A stretch of 64,000 nucleotides of DNA from Asterias amurensis (GCF_032118995.1 NC_092656.1:11723761-11787760); one strand, 5' to 3'; numbered from the stretch's first letter, positions 10,917 through 24,345 are shown. The notes: generated from the sequence alone by a model not told the origin. Numbers and translations: made by a program.

Positions 10917-11202
10917 CCAGAGATGGCAAGTCTAGAGGCCAGCTTTGCGTGAGATTTTTCGAAGCTCAACCCCCCCCCCTCCGAAAAAAATGCTTGTTTT
11001 AGACGGCCCTTCAAAATCGCCGCCAAACCTCTTTTTTTTTATAAAAAAAATCAGAAAGAAAATTATGGACAAAAAAGTGTTCCAAAATGCATCAAAAACC
11101 TCTTCATAATAATTAAAACTAACATGAGGTACACAGAATGTGTTGATGATTAATGTGGAGGTACGATTGTGTCAAATTATTTCCTCCCAAACTAAAAAAC
11201 TA
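10917..11202 (+). repeat. Satellite spacer module, full copy
   Basis: Same order of landmarks as the copy at 9,309, with a different C-tract length and an A-rich insertion around the T-tract. Confidence 0.92.
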
Positions 11203-12970
11203 AATGGGAAACTACACAACCATACACAAGTCAATGTGAAACTACACAACCATACACAAGTCAATGGGAAACTAAACAACCATACACAAGTCAATGGGAA
11301 ACTACACAACCATACACAAGTCAATGGACACTTCACAACCAAACACAAGTCAATGGGAAGTGACACAACCATACACAAGTCAATGGGAAACTACAAAACC
11401 ATACACAAGTCAATGGGAAACTACACAACCATACACAAGTCAATGGGAATTGTGACAACCATACACAAGTCAATGGACACTTCACAACCATACACATGTC
11501 AATGGGAATTGACACAATCATACACAAGTCAATGGGAAACTACACAACCCTACACAAGTCATTAGGAAACTACACATCCATACACCAGTCAATGGGAAAC
11601 TACACAACCATACACAAGTCAATGGGAAACTAAACATCCATAAACATGTCAATGGGAAACTACAAACCAATCACAAGTCAATGGGAAACTACACAACCAT
11701 ACACAAGTCAATGGACACTTCGCAACCATACACAAGTCAACGGGAATTGACACAACCATACAAAAGTCAATGGAAACTACACAACCATACACAAGTCAAT
11801 GGGAAACTACACAACCATACACAAGTCAACGGGAAACTACACAACCATACACAAGTCAATGGGAAACTACACAACCATACACAAGTCAATGGGAAACTGC
11901 ACAACCATACACAAGTCAATGGGAAACTACACAACCATACACAAGTCAATAGGACACTTAATACAACCACACACATGTCAATAGGAAACTACACAACCAT
12001 ACACAAGTCACTGGACACTTCGCAACCATACACAAGTCAATGGGAATTGACACAACCATACACAAATCAATGGGAAACTACACAACCAAACACAAGTTAA
12101 TGGGAAACTACACAACCATACACAAGTCATTGGGAAACTAAACAACCATACACAAGTCAATGGAAAACTACACAACCAAACACAAGTCAATGGGAAACTA
12201 CACAACCATACACAAGTCAATGGGAAACTACAAAACCAATCACAAGTCAATGGGAATTGACACAACCATACACAAGTCAATGGGAAACTACACAACCATA
12301 CACAAGTCAATGTGAAACTACACAACCATACACAAGTCAATGGGAAACTGCACAACCATACACACGGCAATGGGAAACTACACAACCTGACACAAGTCAA
12401 TAGGACACTTAATACAACCATACACAAGTCAATGGGAAACTGCACAACCATACACAAGTCAATGGGAAACTACACAACCATACACAAGTCAATGGGGCAC
12501 TTCACTACCATACACAAGTCAATGGGAAACTATACAACCAAACCCAAGTTAATGGGAAACTTCACAACCATACACAAATCAATGGGAAACTACGCAACCA
12601 TACACAAGTCAATGGGAAATTACACAACCATACACAAGTCAATAGGACACTTAATACAACCATACACATGTCAATGGGAATCTACACAACCATACACAAG
12701 TCAATGGACACTTCACAACCATACACAAGTCAATTGGAAACTACACAACCATAAACATGTCAATGGGAAACTACACAACCATACACAAGTCTATGGGAAA
12801 CTACACAACCATACACAAGTCAATGGGACACTTTACAACCATACACAAGTCAATGGGCATTGACACAACCATACACCAGTCAACGGGAAACTATACAACC
12901 ATACACAAGTCAATGGGAAACTACACAACCATACACAAGTCAATGGGAATATACACAACTATACACAATT
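11203..12970 (+). repeat. 30-bp minisatellite array 4
   Basis: About 59 units, the longest array in the window. Its first half resembles array 2 and its second half resembles array 1, as expected from unequal crossing-over between arrays. Confidence 0.95.
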
Positions 12971-13267
12971 CCAGAGATGCCAAGTCTAGAGGCCAGCTAT
13001 GCGTGAGATTTTTCGAAGCTCAACCCCCCCACCCCCCCCCCCCACCCCGAAAAAATGCTTGTTTTAGGAGGCCCTTCAAAATCACCGCCAAACCTCTTTT
13101 TTTTATAAAAAAAAATCAGAAAGAAAATTATGGACAAAAAAGTGTTCCAAAATGCATCAAAAACCTCTTCATAATAATTAAAACTAACATGAGGTACACA
13201 GAATGTGTTGATGGTTAATGTGGAGGTACGATTGTGTCAAATTATTTCCTCCCAAACTACAAAACTA
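12971..13267 (+). repeat. Satellite spacer module, full copy
   Basis: Full module whose C-tract is long and interrupted by A (CCCCCCCACCCCCCCCCC type). Confidence 0.92.
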
Positions 13268-14020
13268 AATGGGAAACTACACAACCATACACAAGTCAAT
13301 GTGAAACTACACAAACATACACAAGTCAATGGGAAATTGCACAACCATACACAAGTCAATGGGAAACTACACAACCATACACAAGTCAATAGGACACTTA
13401 ACACAACCATACACAAGTCAATGGGAAACTGCACAACCATACACAAGTCAATGGGAAACTACACAACCATACACAAGTCAATTGGGCACTTCACAACCAT
13501 ACACAAGTCAATGGGAAACTATACAACCATACCCACAATAATGGGAAACTTCACAACCATACACAAGTCAATGGGAAATTACACAACCATACACAAATCA
13601 ATAGGACACTTAATACAACCATACACATGTCAATGGGAAACTACACAACCATACACAAGTCAATGGACACTTCACAACCATACACAAATCAATGGAAATT
13701 GACACAACCATACACAAGTCAATGGGAAACTACACAACCATACACAAGTCAATAGGAAACTACACAACCATACACAAGTCAATGGGAAACTAAACAACCA
13801 TGAACATGTCAATGGGAAAGTACACAACCATACACAAGTCAATGGGAAACTACAAAACCATACACAAGTCAATGGGACACTTTACAACCATACACAAGTC
13901 AATGGGCATTGACACAACCATACACCAGTCAACGGGAAAATATACGACCATACACAAGTCAATGGGAAACTACACAACCATACACAAGTCAATGGGAATA
14001 TACACAACTATACACAATTC
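13268..14020 (+). repeat. 30-bp minisatellite array 5
   Basis: About 25 units of the same family, sharing the closing variant series (GGGCATTGACAC, CAGTCAACGGGAAA, GGGAATATACAC) with arrays 1, 4 and 7. Confidence 0.95.
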
Positions 14021-14305
14021 CAGAGATGCCAAATCTTTAGGCCAGCTGTGCGTGAGATTTTTCGAAGCTCAACCACCCCCCCCCCCCGAAAAATTGCCAG
14101 TTTTAGACGGCCCTTCAAAATCGCCGCCTAACTTTTTTTTTTTTTTTTAAACATCAGAAATAAAATTATGGACAAAAAAGTGTTCCAAAATGCATCAAAA
14201 ACCTCTTCATAATAATTAAAACGAACATGAGGTACACAGAATGTGTTGATGGTTGATGTGGAGGTACGATTGTGTCAAATTATTTCCTTCCAAACAAAAA
14301 AAATA
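14021..14305 (+). repeat. Satellite spacer module, full copy
   Basis: Full module with a T-tract of about 18 bases and the variant AAATCTTTAGG near its left end, which recurs as AAGTCTTTAGG in the copy at 15,796. Confidence 0.92.
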
Positions 14306-14872
14306 AATGGGAAACTACACAACCATACACAAGTCAATGGGAAACTAAACAAACATACACAAGTCAATGGGAAACTACACAACCATACACAAGTCAATGG
14401 GAAACTACACAACCATACACAAGTCAATGGGAAACTGCACAACCATACACAAGTCAATGGGAAACTACACAACCATACACAAGTCAATAGGACACTTAAT
14501 ACAACCATACACATGTCAATAGGAAACTACACAACCATACACAAGTCAATAGACACTTCACAACCATACACAAGTCAATGGAAATTGACACAACCATACA
14601 CAAGTCAATGGGAAACTACACAACCATACACAAGTCAATAGGAAACTACACAACCATACACAAGTCAATGGGAAACTAAACAACCATAAACATGTCAATG
14701 GGAAACTACACAACCATACACAAGTCAATGGGAAACTACACAACCATACACAAGTCAATAGGAAACTACACAACCATACACAAGTCAATGGGAAACTAAA
14801 CAACCATAAACATGTCAATGGGAAACTACACAACCATACACAAGTCAATGGGAATATACACAACTATACACA
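14306..14872 (+). repeat. 30-bp minisatellite array 6
   Basis: About 19 units. It contains an internal duplication of four units (about 14,592-14,711 versus 14,712-14,831). Confidence 0.93.
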
Positions 14873-15165
14873 ATTCCAGAGATGCCAAGTCTAGAGGCCA
14901 GCTATGCGTGAGATTTTTCGAAGCTCAACCCCCCCCCCCCCCCCGAAAAAAATGCCAGTTTTAGACGGCCCTTCAAAATCGCCGCCCAACTTCTTTTTTT
15001 TACAAAAAAAATCAGAAATAAAATTATGGACAAAAAAGTGTTCCAAAATGCATCAAAGACCTCTTCATAATAATTAAAACTAACATGAGGTACACAGAAT
15101 GTGTTGGTGGTTAATGTGGAGGTACGATTGTGTCAAATTATTTCCTTCCAAACTAAAATACTAAA
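14873..15165 (+). repeat. Satellite spacer module, full copy
   Basis: Full module with a C-tract of about 16 bases. Confidence 0.92.
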
Positions 15166-15795
15166 TGGGAAACTACACAACCATACACAAGTCAATGGGA
15201 AACTAAACAAACATACACAAGTCAATGGGAAACTACACAACCATACACAAGTCAATGGGAAACTACACAACCATACCCGGTCAATGGGAATTCACACAAC
15301 CATACACAAGTCAATGGGAAACTACACAACCATACACAAGTCAATGTGAAACTACACAACCATACACAAGTCATAGGGAAACTGCACAACCATACACAAG
15401 GCAATGGGAAACTACACAACCATACACAAGTCAATAGGACACTTAATACAACCATACACAAGTCAATGGGAAACTGCACAACCATACACAAGTCAATGGG
15501 AAACTACACAACCATACACAAGTCAATAGGAAACTACACAACCATACACAAGTCAATGGGAAACTAAACAACTACAAACATGTCAATGGGAAAGTACACA
15601 ACCATACACAAGTCAATGGGAAACTACACAACCATACACAAGTCAATGGGACACTTTACAACCATACACAAGTCAATGGGCATTGACACAACCATACACC
15701 AGTCAACGGGAAAATATACAACCATACACAAGTCAATGGGAAACTACACAACCATACACAAGTCAATGGGAATATACACAACTATACACAATTCC
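15166..15795 (+). repeat. 30-bp minisatellite array 7
   Basis: About 21 units, with one damaged unit (CATACCCGGTCAATGGG near 15,270). Confidence 0.95.
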
Positions 15796-16071
15796 AGAGA
15801 TGCCAAGTCTTTAGGCCAGCTATGCGTGAGATTTTTCAAAGCTCAACCCCCTCCCCGAAAAAATGCCAGTTTTAGACGGCCCTTCAACATCGCCGCCCAA
15901 CTTCTTTTTTTTTATAAAAAACATCAGAAATAAAATTATGGACAAAAAAGTGTTCCAAAATGCATCAAAAACCTCTTCATAATAATTAAAACTAACATGA
16001 GGTACACAGAATGTGTTGATGGTTGATGTGGAGGTACGATTGTGTCAAATTATTTCCTTCCAAACTAAAAA
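15796..16071 (+). repeat. Satellite spacer module, full copy
   Basis: Full module with a short C-tract interrupted by T. Confidence 0.92.
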
Positions 16072-16737
16072 AGTCAATGGGAAACTACACAATCATACAC
16101 AAGTCAATGGGAAACTAAACAAACATACACAAGTCAATTGGAAACTACACAACCATACACAAGTCAATGGGAAACTGCACAACCATACACAAGTCAATGG
16201 GAAACTACACAACCATACACAAGTCAATAGGACACTTAATACAACCATACACATGTCAATGGGAAACTACACAACCATACACAAGTCAATAGACACTTCA
16301 CAACCATACACAAGTCAATGGAAATTGACACAACCATACACAAGTCAATGGGAAACTACACAACCATACACAAGTCAATGGGAAACTACACAACCATACA
16401 CAAGTCAATGGGAAACTACACAACCATACACAAGTCAGTGGGAAATTACACAACCATGCACAAGTCAATAGAACACTTAATACAACCATACACATGTCAA
16501 TGGGAAACTACACAACCATACACAAGTCAATGGACACTTCGCAACCATACACAAGTCAATGGGAACTGACACAACCATACACAAGTCAATGGGAAACTAC
16601 ACAACCATACACAAGTCAATGGGAAACTACACAACCATACACAAGTCAATGGAAAACTACACATCCATACACCAGTCAATGGGAAACTACACAACCATAC
16701 ACAAGTCAATGGGAATATACACAACCATACACAATTC
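16072..16737 (+). repeat. 30-bp minisatellite array 8 (last)
   Basis: About 22 units; the last array of the composite satellite. Confidence 0.95.
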
Positions 16738-16849
16738 CAGAGATGCCAAGTCCAGAGGCCAGCTATGCGTGAGATTTTTCAAAGCTCCACCCCCCCCCCC
16801 ATTTTTCTTCCCAGTTTTAGAAGGCCTTTCGAAATCGCCGCCAAACTTC

Positions 16850-16880
<31 letters not shown>

Positions 16881-17055
16881 AAAATTTAATTATGGACAAA
16901 AAAGTGTTCCAAAATGCATCAAAAACCTCTTTTTAAATCAAAAATTTAGTTATGGACAAAAAAGTGTTCCAAAATGCATCAAAAACCTCTTCATAGTAAT
17001 TAAAACTAACATGAGGTACAATTGTGTCAGATTATTTCCTTCCAAACTAAAATAA
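16738..17055 (+). repeat. Satellite spacer module, last copy with 60-bp duplication
   Basis: The module's T-tract is about 25 bases. A 60-bp segment after it (16,871-16,930) is repeated at once (16,931-16,990). The right end is shortened, lacking the GTACACAGAATGTGTTGATG part. Satellite similarity ends here. Confidence 0.88.
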
Positions 17056-19416
17056 AATTTACTAAAAATGATGTCCAAAGTCCTCCGCTCACTTCCTCTG
17101 CCTGTTGTGTCTTCGCTAGTGGTGCGCATTTAACGAGTTTGCTAAGTGAATCGGGAAAAACTTTTGTGCATCAAGCGTTTTGCGATCTGCCGAATTTTAG
17201 TTGAACCTGCTGGAAGAACAAAAGCGTGCGCAATCTGAAAATTTGTGCTCTGTTTGTACAAAGTTTGTGCAAAATAAATGATGATTCTGATAAACTGCGT
17301 GCAATCTAAAGATTATGCAAACGTTGTGGATTGCGTTTTTGTACGCACGAGCGCGATTTGGTAATGCATGACGTTATCCCCCCCCCCCCCGGTCTGGCCC
17401 CAATGCGTGAGAAAATGGTTGCTGTGCGTGTGAGCGTGAGACAGCCCAATTGCGTGAGTCTCACGCCTAATGCGGGAGACTTGGTAGGTCTGGTTTTTAG
17501 AAGTATGCAAGGTACATCGTCTAACCCAAAACGAGGTGGGCGCAGCCACTGCAAGTAGTGGCGGACTAGCGAAATAGCTTCATTTTGGGTTAGAATTATG
17601 ATGCCATGCATAAATATTGAAAGAGGCGTGTAACACCTTCACCAATATTACATTTCGAAATATTTGTGTAAAGGATTTTCATCATCTAGCGGGGTGCCGC
17701 GCGAAGCGTGGCATCCCGCTAGTGACAAATAATAATGAAACTGTTTGCTTTGTGTTTATTAGCCACTGGATGCGTGTCGCGTTTGCTGTTCGCCAAGTGA
17801 CGGTCTTTGACGTAATTCTAAATTTGGTGCTCAACACCAAATTTAGTGTTGGGCTCAAATTTTGTTCTCAGTTGATCGGACCGCGCCGCTGGTGGGAAAG
17901 TGGTGAGTAAACAAAATAACGATTTTACTGTCTATGTTCTACTTTTACTTCAATCGTTACTCGGCTATATTCATTTTATGACATAAACGTATGAGGAGCA
18001 TTCTCATTTAGTAACTCAAAGACACAACTCGCTGTTTACCGAGATTCATTCAAACCCACACTTCGCACACCGCCACCGCGCGCTAGTCACTAGCAATAGC
18101 ATGAATGAATGAGTGTCAGTGTCACTGTCACTTGTCAGTGACCAGCATGACCGGTGTCACTCACACACGAATTCACTGGTCAGTCCTAGCTCAGACGGGT
18201 GCTTCTTTGCTCAACACTAACACTAACAGTGACTGTTCACTCAGTCCATGGTCGGTTCCGTATGGTCAGTCAGTGCTACCATGGAGGAACATGTACAGGA
18301 TTCAAATGTAGTAAGGAACAGATCCTTGCTCGACTTGCTTGTGTAAACCACGGAGGAAGAACCTACTTCTAAAAACTACAAGGCTCCCCAGTAGTTTCTA
18401 GATATAGTGTAAAGTAAATCAAGCCAAACTCAATTTGAATTTTTAATGCCATTTCTTTGTAGTTTGAATATGTTTAGAACTTAAATAAACAGAAGTATTG
18501 CTCAATACTCCTTTGTGCCTACTCGAAAGCTAAATATTCTATGCTTTTTATGGGCCCCCTCAAACCATGGAGGATTCCTCAATGCTCCAACTCAGTCACC
18601 TTCTTGTGCTCTGTTTTGTTTTTTGTTTGTTTTCCGTAATTTATATTTTTCCTTTTCTTGTTGTTGATGTTGTATTATAAATGTTTATAAAATATAGGCC
18701 TACTTCAAGTATTGTCATCATTCCAAATATGCTTGTAAAACAATTATATTTCTAATCTTTATTCACACCTATTCGTTTTGTTTATTTGTTTGGATTTGGA
18801 AATAAAGTGAGTTGAATTGAATTGAATTCGAACTCTGTGATAAACGGTACTATATTAAACAAATCCCATTATTTATTTCATATTGTACTAACCAGTTTTC
18901 TAGTTCACAACTGCCGTAAGTTTGTATTTATTAATTATGCGATTTTTTTAAATTTTTTTTAACTACTCCTTTATTCATAAAGAAGTAGATTTGATACTTT
19001 GCACTGTGAAAGTTTACTCAGTAGAACTTAGCAGACAATTGCGAAACAAGGCTCAAGAAATGATGTAGTAAAAAATCTAGGAGTAGATGGAAGTAGACTA
19101 AAAAGGTTTGCGGTAACACAGTGTGAATATCTCTTTGAGTAGTGTGGCCATGAAAAGAACCGGTGGTTAACGACTCAACTAGACTCAGATAACTCTCCTT
19201 ATGGCACCACCACTTTCTCACTCATTTTTACAAAAAGGGATATCTCATTGAGATAAACAAGATGCAATATTATTTCATATCGATGATGACAAAGTGGTGG
19301 CGCCATTAGCAAACTTTTCCCTAGACTCAACTAGATGAACTAGACCACTCGGCCGCAACAAGTGGTGTCTCTTTTTATTTCATCTGCATTATTATTTCAT
19401 TACTTCAATACAGATC
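17056..19416. other. Intergenic, no gene recognised
   Basis: A C-tract lies at about 17,380-17,392, followed by GCGTGAG/CTCACGC inverted words (17,405-17,485). The latter resemble the left end of the satellite module only weakly. Direct CACTGTCACT-type repeats occur around 18,110-18,240. The 100 bases before 19,417 may hold the CENP-H promoter or 5' UTR, but no core element is clear. Confidence 0.5.
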
Positions 19417-22400
19417 ATGGCAGACACCACCCACAATGAAGTTTTTGATCGACTGAGTCAGAGTTTCAAAGAAAGTAATTTGAGTCAGACGACCTCGTCG
19501 GCGAGTCTGTCACTGCTAAACACGACACCATCCGTTGTCAGCCAACCTGCAGGCAAGCCTGATGAGAAACTGCAACAATACATTGGGTAAGAAACAATGA
19601 TAAAAGCAATAGACCATGTGAACCTTGTTTACAATAAGTGTGACCTTGTACATTCTCTCAGTATTCTGGCAGGTAAGATACTACACTGGTCCTACACTGC
19701 CCCCTTTCATCATTATCGAAAGTTGATAAGAATTAGACAGTGCAATCTCCATAAAATATAAGATTTTATGTTTACTTCCATTAGGGACCATTGCCTACAA
19801 GCTCTGCTTTATATATTTGGATCACATTGTCATTTTTGTGTTGATGTATAGACGTTGTGACCTACATGTATGTTTACATTAAAATCGCCCTCTGTTGACA
19901 AAACACTGTATACATCATTTTTTGCCAGGCATAAAAGATGCGTAGTCATGGTAAGATTGCATACACTTTCTAGCTGGCTGGCAAAACACAAAGGTTTTGC
20001 CTTGCTGTATGTGCGTGAATCATTAAATGGGTTTCGAGTGACATAAGAGGTCACATCTATAGTTCTAACTTGTATTTGGATATTCCGGAAGGTTGTAATC
20101 TTCCAGCTGATTGATCAATTGAGTGATAATGTCTTTTAATTTGTTGAAACTGTGGCAAATAAATGACTCTTGAAACTTAAACCTTGTTATTGTTACGGAG
20201 GTCAGCCAAATTTTAAACAAATTTGTTTGAAATTGTTTTGTTTTTAGTTACAAGGAGTGGCTGGACACAGTCAAGCGTGATTATGAATCTGCTCTGGAAG
20301 CCAGAAGAATCTCCAACACATCAGAAGATCAAGATCAACTTAAAGAAAGGTATAATTTTTATGAATTTTATGAATACTTTACGAATGTAATTGTTTTGTG
20401 GCAGTGTCATGGCCAAGCTGTAAAGAGCACCAGATTCAAGCTCTGGTGTTTGATCAGCAGAGTGTGGGTTCGAGTCCTGGCGTGACATTTGGTGTCCTTA
20501 AGCAAGACACTTAAGCCAAGCTTCTGATGGAATATGCCCAAGCCTATGTCCCTATGGACTGTAAAGGGGCTAATCCTGTTTCAGCCCCAGGAGTGGGTGG
20601 CAACGACACCTGGAAAAAAATAGATTGTAGCCGACACCTTTTAATCAAATATTGTTGCAAGATCTGAGCGCTGTACATGTAGGTATTTTGAGTAACATTA
20701 ACTACCATGCGATTGGAATCCCCTGAGGGAGAAGATTTGGTTCTGAGACGAACCAGGGTCTCTAGGTTTCAAAGGCCATGTCCAGATTGGCGACTATATC
20801 TAAATAAATCTGCCTGAATGATTTTCTCAGATTCAGACTTTGGGGAATACAATCTGATACATTTGTCCATAACAACATTACTTCAAAGTGAAATGATTTT
20901 CAAAATGCTTTCTTAAGCTGCTGTACTTAATACCAAGTACATTTTGTATGTTGCCAACAATTTTAAGAGTGGACAAAAACTCTTTCGGTTGCATCTCCTA
21001 AACTCTTAAGTTCACTCCATTTTAGTTTATAAGAAAGCTCCTCTCTAGAACAGTTCAAGTCTTGTTTGAAGACACCCTTTTGTTAGCTAGCTTGTATTTT
21101 CAAAGCGTGCATTTTACTTCTTCTTTTTTTTCTGTCATTTTTGTTTTCAACACACCTAGTTTTCACCCTTTCACTTTCCAAAAGTGCTTTGAAACTTCTT
21201 TGTAATTTTGCGCTATATAAAAATTGTTCATTATTATTTTATTTACTAAACATAATATGTGAAATGTTAATGTTATGTTCTTGAAATGTTCTTGTAGGAC
21301 TCTGAGACTTCAACAACAACTATTGCAAGAATCCACAAACCACTCTCTGAAGGAACTTGCAGTCAAAAGGTAAGTCTCAACATTTCTCTGCATGTGAAAT
21401 TGTGATTCAGGTTGACTTATAGTTCCTCTCTCTTCTATCATGCTTACTCCACGTTACTAGGCTTTCTTTGCTTACACAACTAGGGCAGAGTTAATGTTTG
21501 CTTGGTAAGTGGATAATGGTGATCATAAGCGCAGAACTCGGCGGTAAGCAGAGCTATGAAATTGTGCCCTGCTCCTTTCATAGGTTGTCTCATAGTTCAG
21601 ACTGGAATGAACACAAATGGTTGATCCAAAGTCACAAATTCTTTTGAACAGTTTAGGAAAATAAGAAACAGTGGATGCCAAACTCTGGCAATTGCCTGTA
21701 CATATATGTAGATGTCGGGCCTGAAATTTCCTTTTTGAACATGTTGAAAGGGCAAGGCCATTTTCAGTTTGCAAAGGGCACTTCCCTTTGAACAATCTTA
21801 AAGTCTATGGGAGACTTTTGACATGTTTGAAGGGCACCAAGGCCAACACTAGGGGCAATAAGAGCCATGTCCTCCGTTGCCTAAGTGTAATTCCAGGCCT
21901 GAGATGTAGTCTAAATATGCTGTTTTGTTTGTTTCTGATCTGACCAGATTGCAGCTCAGTGATACCCTGTTGCAGACCCTCTTCCCCGCTTCTAGCAACC
22001 AGGCATCCCTCGAGCAGAGAGACAAGTTCAACGACTCCACCTCAAAGCAGATTGAACTGGTGACAGAGGTCATAGGTCATCAGAAGGTCTGCCAGCGTGT
22101 GCAAGAGGAACTGGATGCAGTGAGGAAAGAATGTCTAGGTAAACCATAGAAACATATCCTGGAGAATGCTGAACTTGGCCACTCTCTTTGTTTTCTGTGG
22201 GCGCGATGTAGCGGCACCATGTGATACGTGTGTATGGAAAAACGTTCATGGCGTGACACTTGTGTATGGTAAAATGAGCATCACGTGACGCGAGTGAATG
22301 GCAAAATGGCATTGCATATAGACCGCTTCTATGTGCTTTCATTGGTCAGTGTAACGTCTACTGTATGGCAAAAATACACACATAAAAAAAAATAGGGTAC

Positions 22401-24345
22401 ATGGGCCATAAAAATGGTCTCACAACGAAGCCACACGGACAATGGCACACGGGTTCTATTTCTATGAGGTAAACCAATACAGATGACAGACTAGAATAGA
22501 TTTCAAAACGTTGGTTTTCACTAATATCAGTCTATCCATGGCATTGGTCCTATTTATCTTTTCAAAGTTAAGTTCAGAAGTATCATTTCAAAGTTAAGTT
22601 CAGAAGTATCAAACGGCTGGAAATTTTCGATCATCACGCATAAGTCCCTTCTGACTCTCACAGTTATCAAAACCAAATTGTATGGTTCCGCTCTTTCCAG
22701 CATGCTGCATGCAGCAGTTTAGTTATAGAACAGTCTGCTCCAGACGTTATTCAATTAAACAGGCTGAAACATCAGAAAAATTATAAAATAAACATGAAAA
22801 CAAATCTGTTTACTTTGTACAACCCCTAATTTTCCCTTCACATCTGCCTTACGTCTGTCCCCCAAAACATTGTGGAAAAAATATTTGGCCCGAAATCTGT
22901 AAAAGAAAGATTTTGCGGAGCAGAATAACAAGGTTCTACAATTGTATTTAACTGTGAACAAATAAATAACGAACTGGATGCTTGATGGTTTTATTTTCCC
23001 GATCCATCATGTTAACAGAACACAAGAAAAAGAATCGGGAGGTGATGATGGAACTGCTTCAGATAAATGAGCAAAAGGAGAAACAAGCCAGTAACTATGA
23101 CGACGATAAACAACAGCAGGCGTAAGTTTTGTTTCTTTTTTTTATTCAGAATTTCCATAGTACCTGAAAAAAATCTTGAACATTGAAGATGGAGGTACAT
23201 ATGTGTACAATAAAATTATCCACGGTTGTAGATCAACCTGATCAAAATCACTCAAACTAATTTGACTGTTTTTATTCGTTGGGAGCATGTTTGTCATTGT
23301 AGAAAAAATAATACCTAATGAGATACACAATCTGAGAAATGTTACCAACATGTTCAAATTTTGGGCTATTTGAACTGAAAGCTTATTTTACGCAACAACA
23401 TTACTTCCATTTGAAATGATTTCCAATGTGCTCTATACTATTCAACTGAAAGCTGCTGTAGGCCAAATGGAAACCTTCCCTTAAAGGCAGTGGACACTAT
23501 TGGTAATTGTCAAAGACTAGCCTTCACAGTTGGTGTATCTCAATATATGCATAAAATAACAAACCTGTGAAAATATGAGCTCAATCAGTCATCGAACTTG
23601 CGAGATAATAATGAAAGAAAAAAACACCCTTGTCACCTGAAGTTGTGTGCATTTAGATGGTTGATTTTGAGACCTCAAGTTCTAAATCTGAGGTCTCGAA
23701 ATCAAATTCGTGGAAAATTACTTCTTTCTCGAAAAATATGGCACTTCAGAGGGAGCCGTTTCTCACAATGTTTTATACCATCAACCTCTCCCCGTTACTC
23801 GTCACCAAGAAAGGTTTTATGATCATAATTATTTTGAGTAATTACCAATAGTGTCCACTGCCTTTAAACACATAACAATGAAAACATAGGGTGCGTTCGA
23901 TAAAAGCTTCCCTGGGTTGACCGTGGTGCTCACTCGGGCGAGCCCCCGACAAGAGCTAATTGAACGATCACTCACCCTCTCATGGTGACATCATGCACCT
24001 AGGGGCAGCCCCAAAGTGACTCGTTCCACAAGCAGGGCACTTGGGGCTGTCCTGGGTGAGCCCCTGGAATCCTGTCAAAGCAATTAAAACGTATCGGGGC
24101 AGACTGGGGTTGACCCAGGGAAGCTAATCGAACACACCCATAATGTCGGTGGCTTTCAAATTCCTGAAGACGGTTCTCTTACTTTTTGTTGTTTTAGTGA
24201 AGAAGAGATCAACAGAATCCTGTCCCACATCACGATCGGTCGTAACATTCTTCAGGGTCTTGTTGTTGGGAGCGGAGTCAACTGGGCGGAGGATAAGGAT
24301 CTTAAAGAAGTCATGCTCGGACTCGGTAAACCTGTCCAACTGTAG
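19417..24345 (+). CDS. CENPH: Centromere protein H-like (CENP-H), six exons
   Basis: Exons by splice signals and phase: 19,417-19,586; 20,248-20,349; 21,298-21,369; 21,948-22,138; 23,019-23,121; 24,198-24,345. They sum to 786 bases, 261 residues plus TAG, close to the ~250 residues of vertebrate CENP-H. All introns are GT-AG and the frame stays open throughout. The product is mostly coiled-coil helix, rich in Gln, Glu and Lys. The last exon holds the most telling segment, with VVGSGVNWAEDKDLKEVML, which closely matches the vertebrate CENP-H C-terminus (GSxVNWAEDPxLKEIVL). CENP-H works in the CENP-H/I/K part of the constitutive centromere-associated network, bridging CENP-A chromatin to the outer kinetochore. 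The start is the first ATG, in MADTTHNEVF. The symbol rests on recalled family similarity, not a search. Confidence 0.85.
19848..20062. mobile_element. MITE family D, copy in CENP-H intron 1
   Basis: About 215 bp with ends GACGTTGTGACCTACATGTA and GAGGTCACATCTATAG. A second, similar copy is at 40,204-40,415. The shared internal word is CGCCCTCTGTTGACAAAACA, and the ends are inverted (TGTGACCT / AGGTCACA). Confidence 0.75.
20396..20640 (+). mobile_element. tRNA-derived SINE copy in CENP-H intron 2
   Basis: Carries a tRNA-like head with an A-box-like CATGGCCAAGCTGTAAAGAG and a B-box-like GGGTTCGAGTCCTGG. The SINE body words CTTAAGCAAGACACTTAAGC follow. It is related to the minus-strand copy at 63,594-64,000. 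Confidence 0.65.
23481..23867. mobile_element. MITE family B, copy in CENP-H intron 5
   Basis: About 387 bp bounded by inverted TTAAAGGCAGTGGACACTAT and ATAGTGTCCACTGCCTTTAA. The interior has GCATAAAATAACAAACCTGT and AGAGGGAGCCGTTTCTCACA, as in copies at 26,514, 27,149, 51,000, 56,233 and 62,433. Confidence 0.9.
23889..24139. mobile_element. MITE family E foldback, intron 5 of CENP-H
   Basis: Ends GGGTGCGTTCGATAAAAGCT and GGGAAGCTAATCGAACACAC are inverted, each containing a CCCTGGGTTGACC-like block. A second copy is at 52,275-52,435. The element ends about 58 bases before the last CENP-H exon. Confidence 0.8.

Noticed and set aside
22-16737. Long ORFs on both strands across the 30-bp arrays (products such as MGNYTTIHKS repeats)
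   Set aside because: They follow from a 30-base unit that avoids stops; no start context, splice sites or non-repeat domain supports a gene.
22-16737. CRISPR-like array
   Set aside because: Units are contiguous 30-bp tandem repeats with no unique spacers, and the window is clearly eukaryotic.
17340-17490. Extra satellite module next to the C-tract at 17,380
   Set aside because: Only short GCGTGAG and CTTGG words are shared; the order and length do not match the module.
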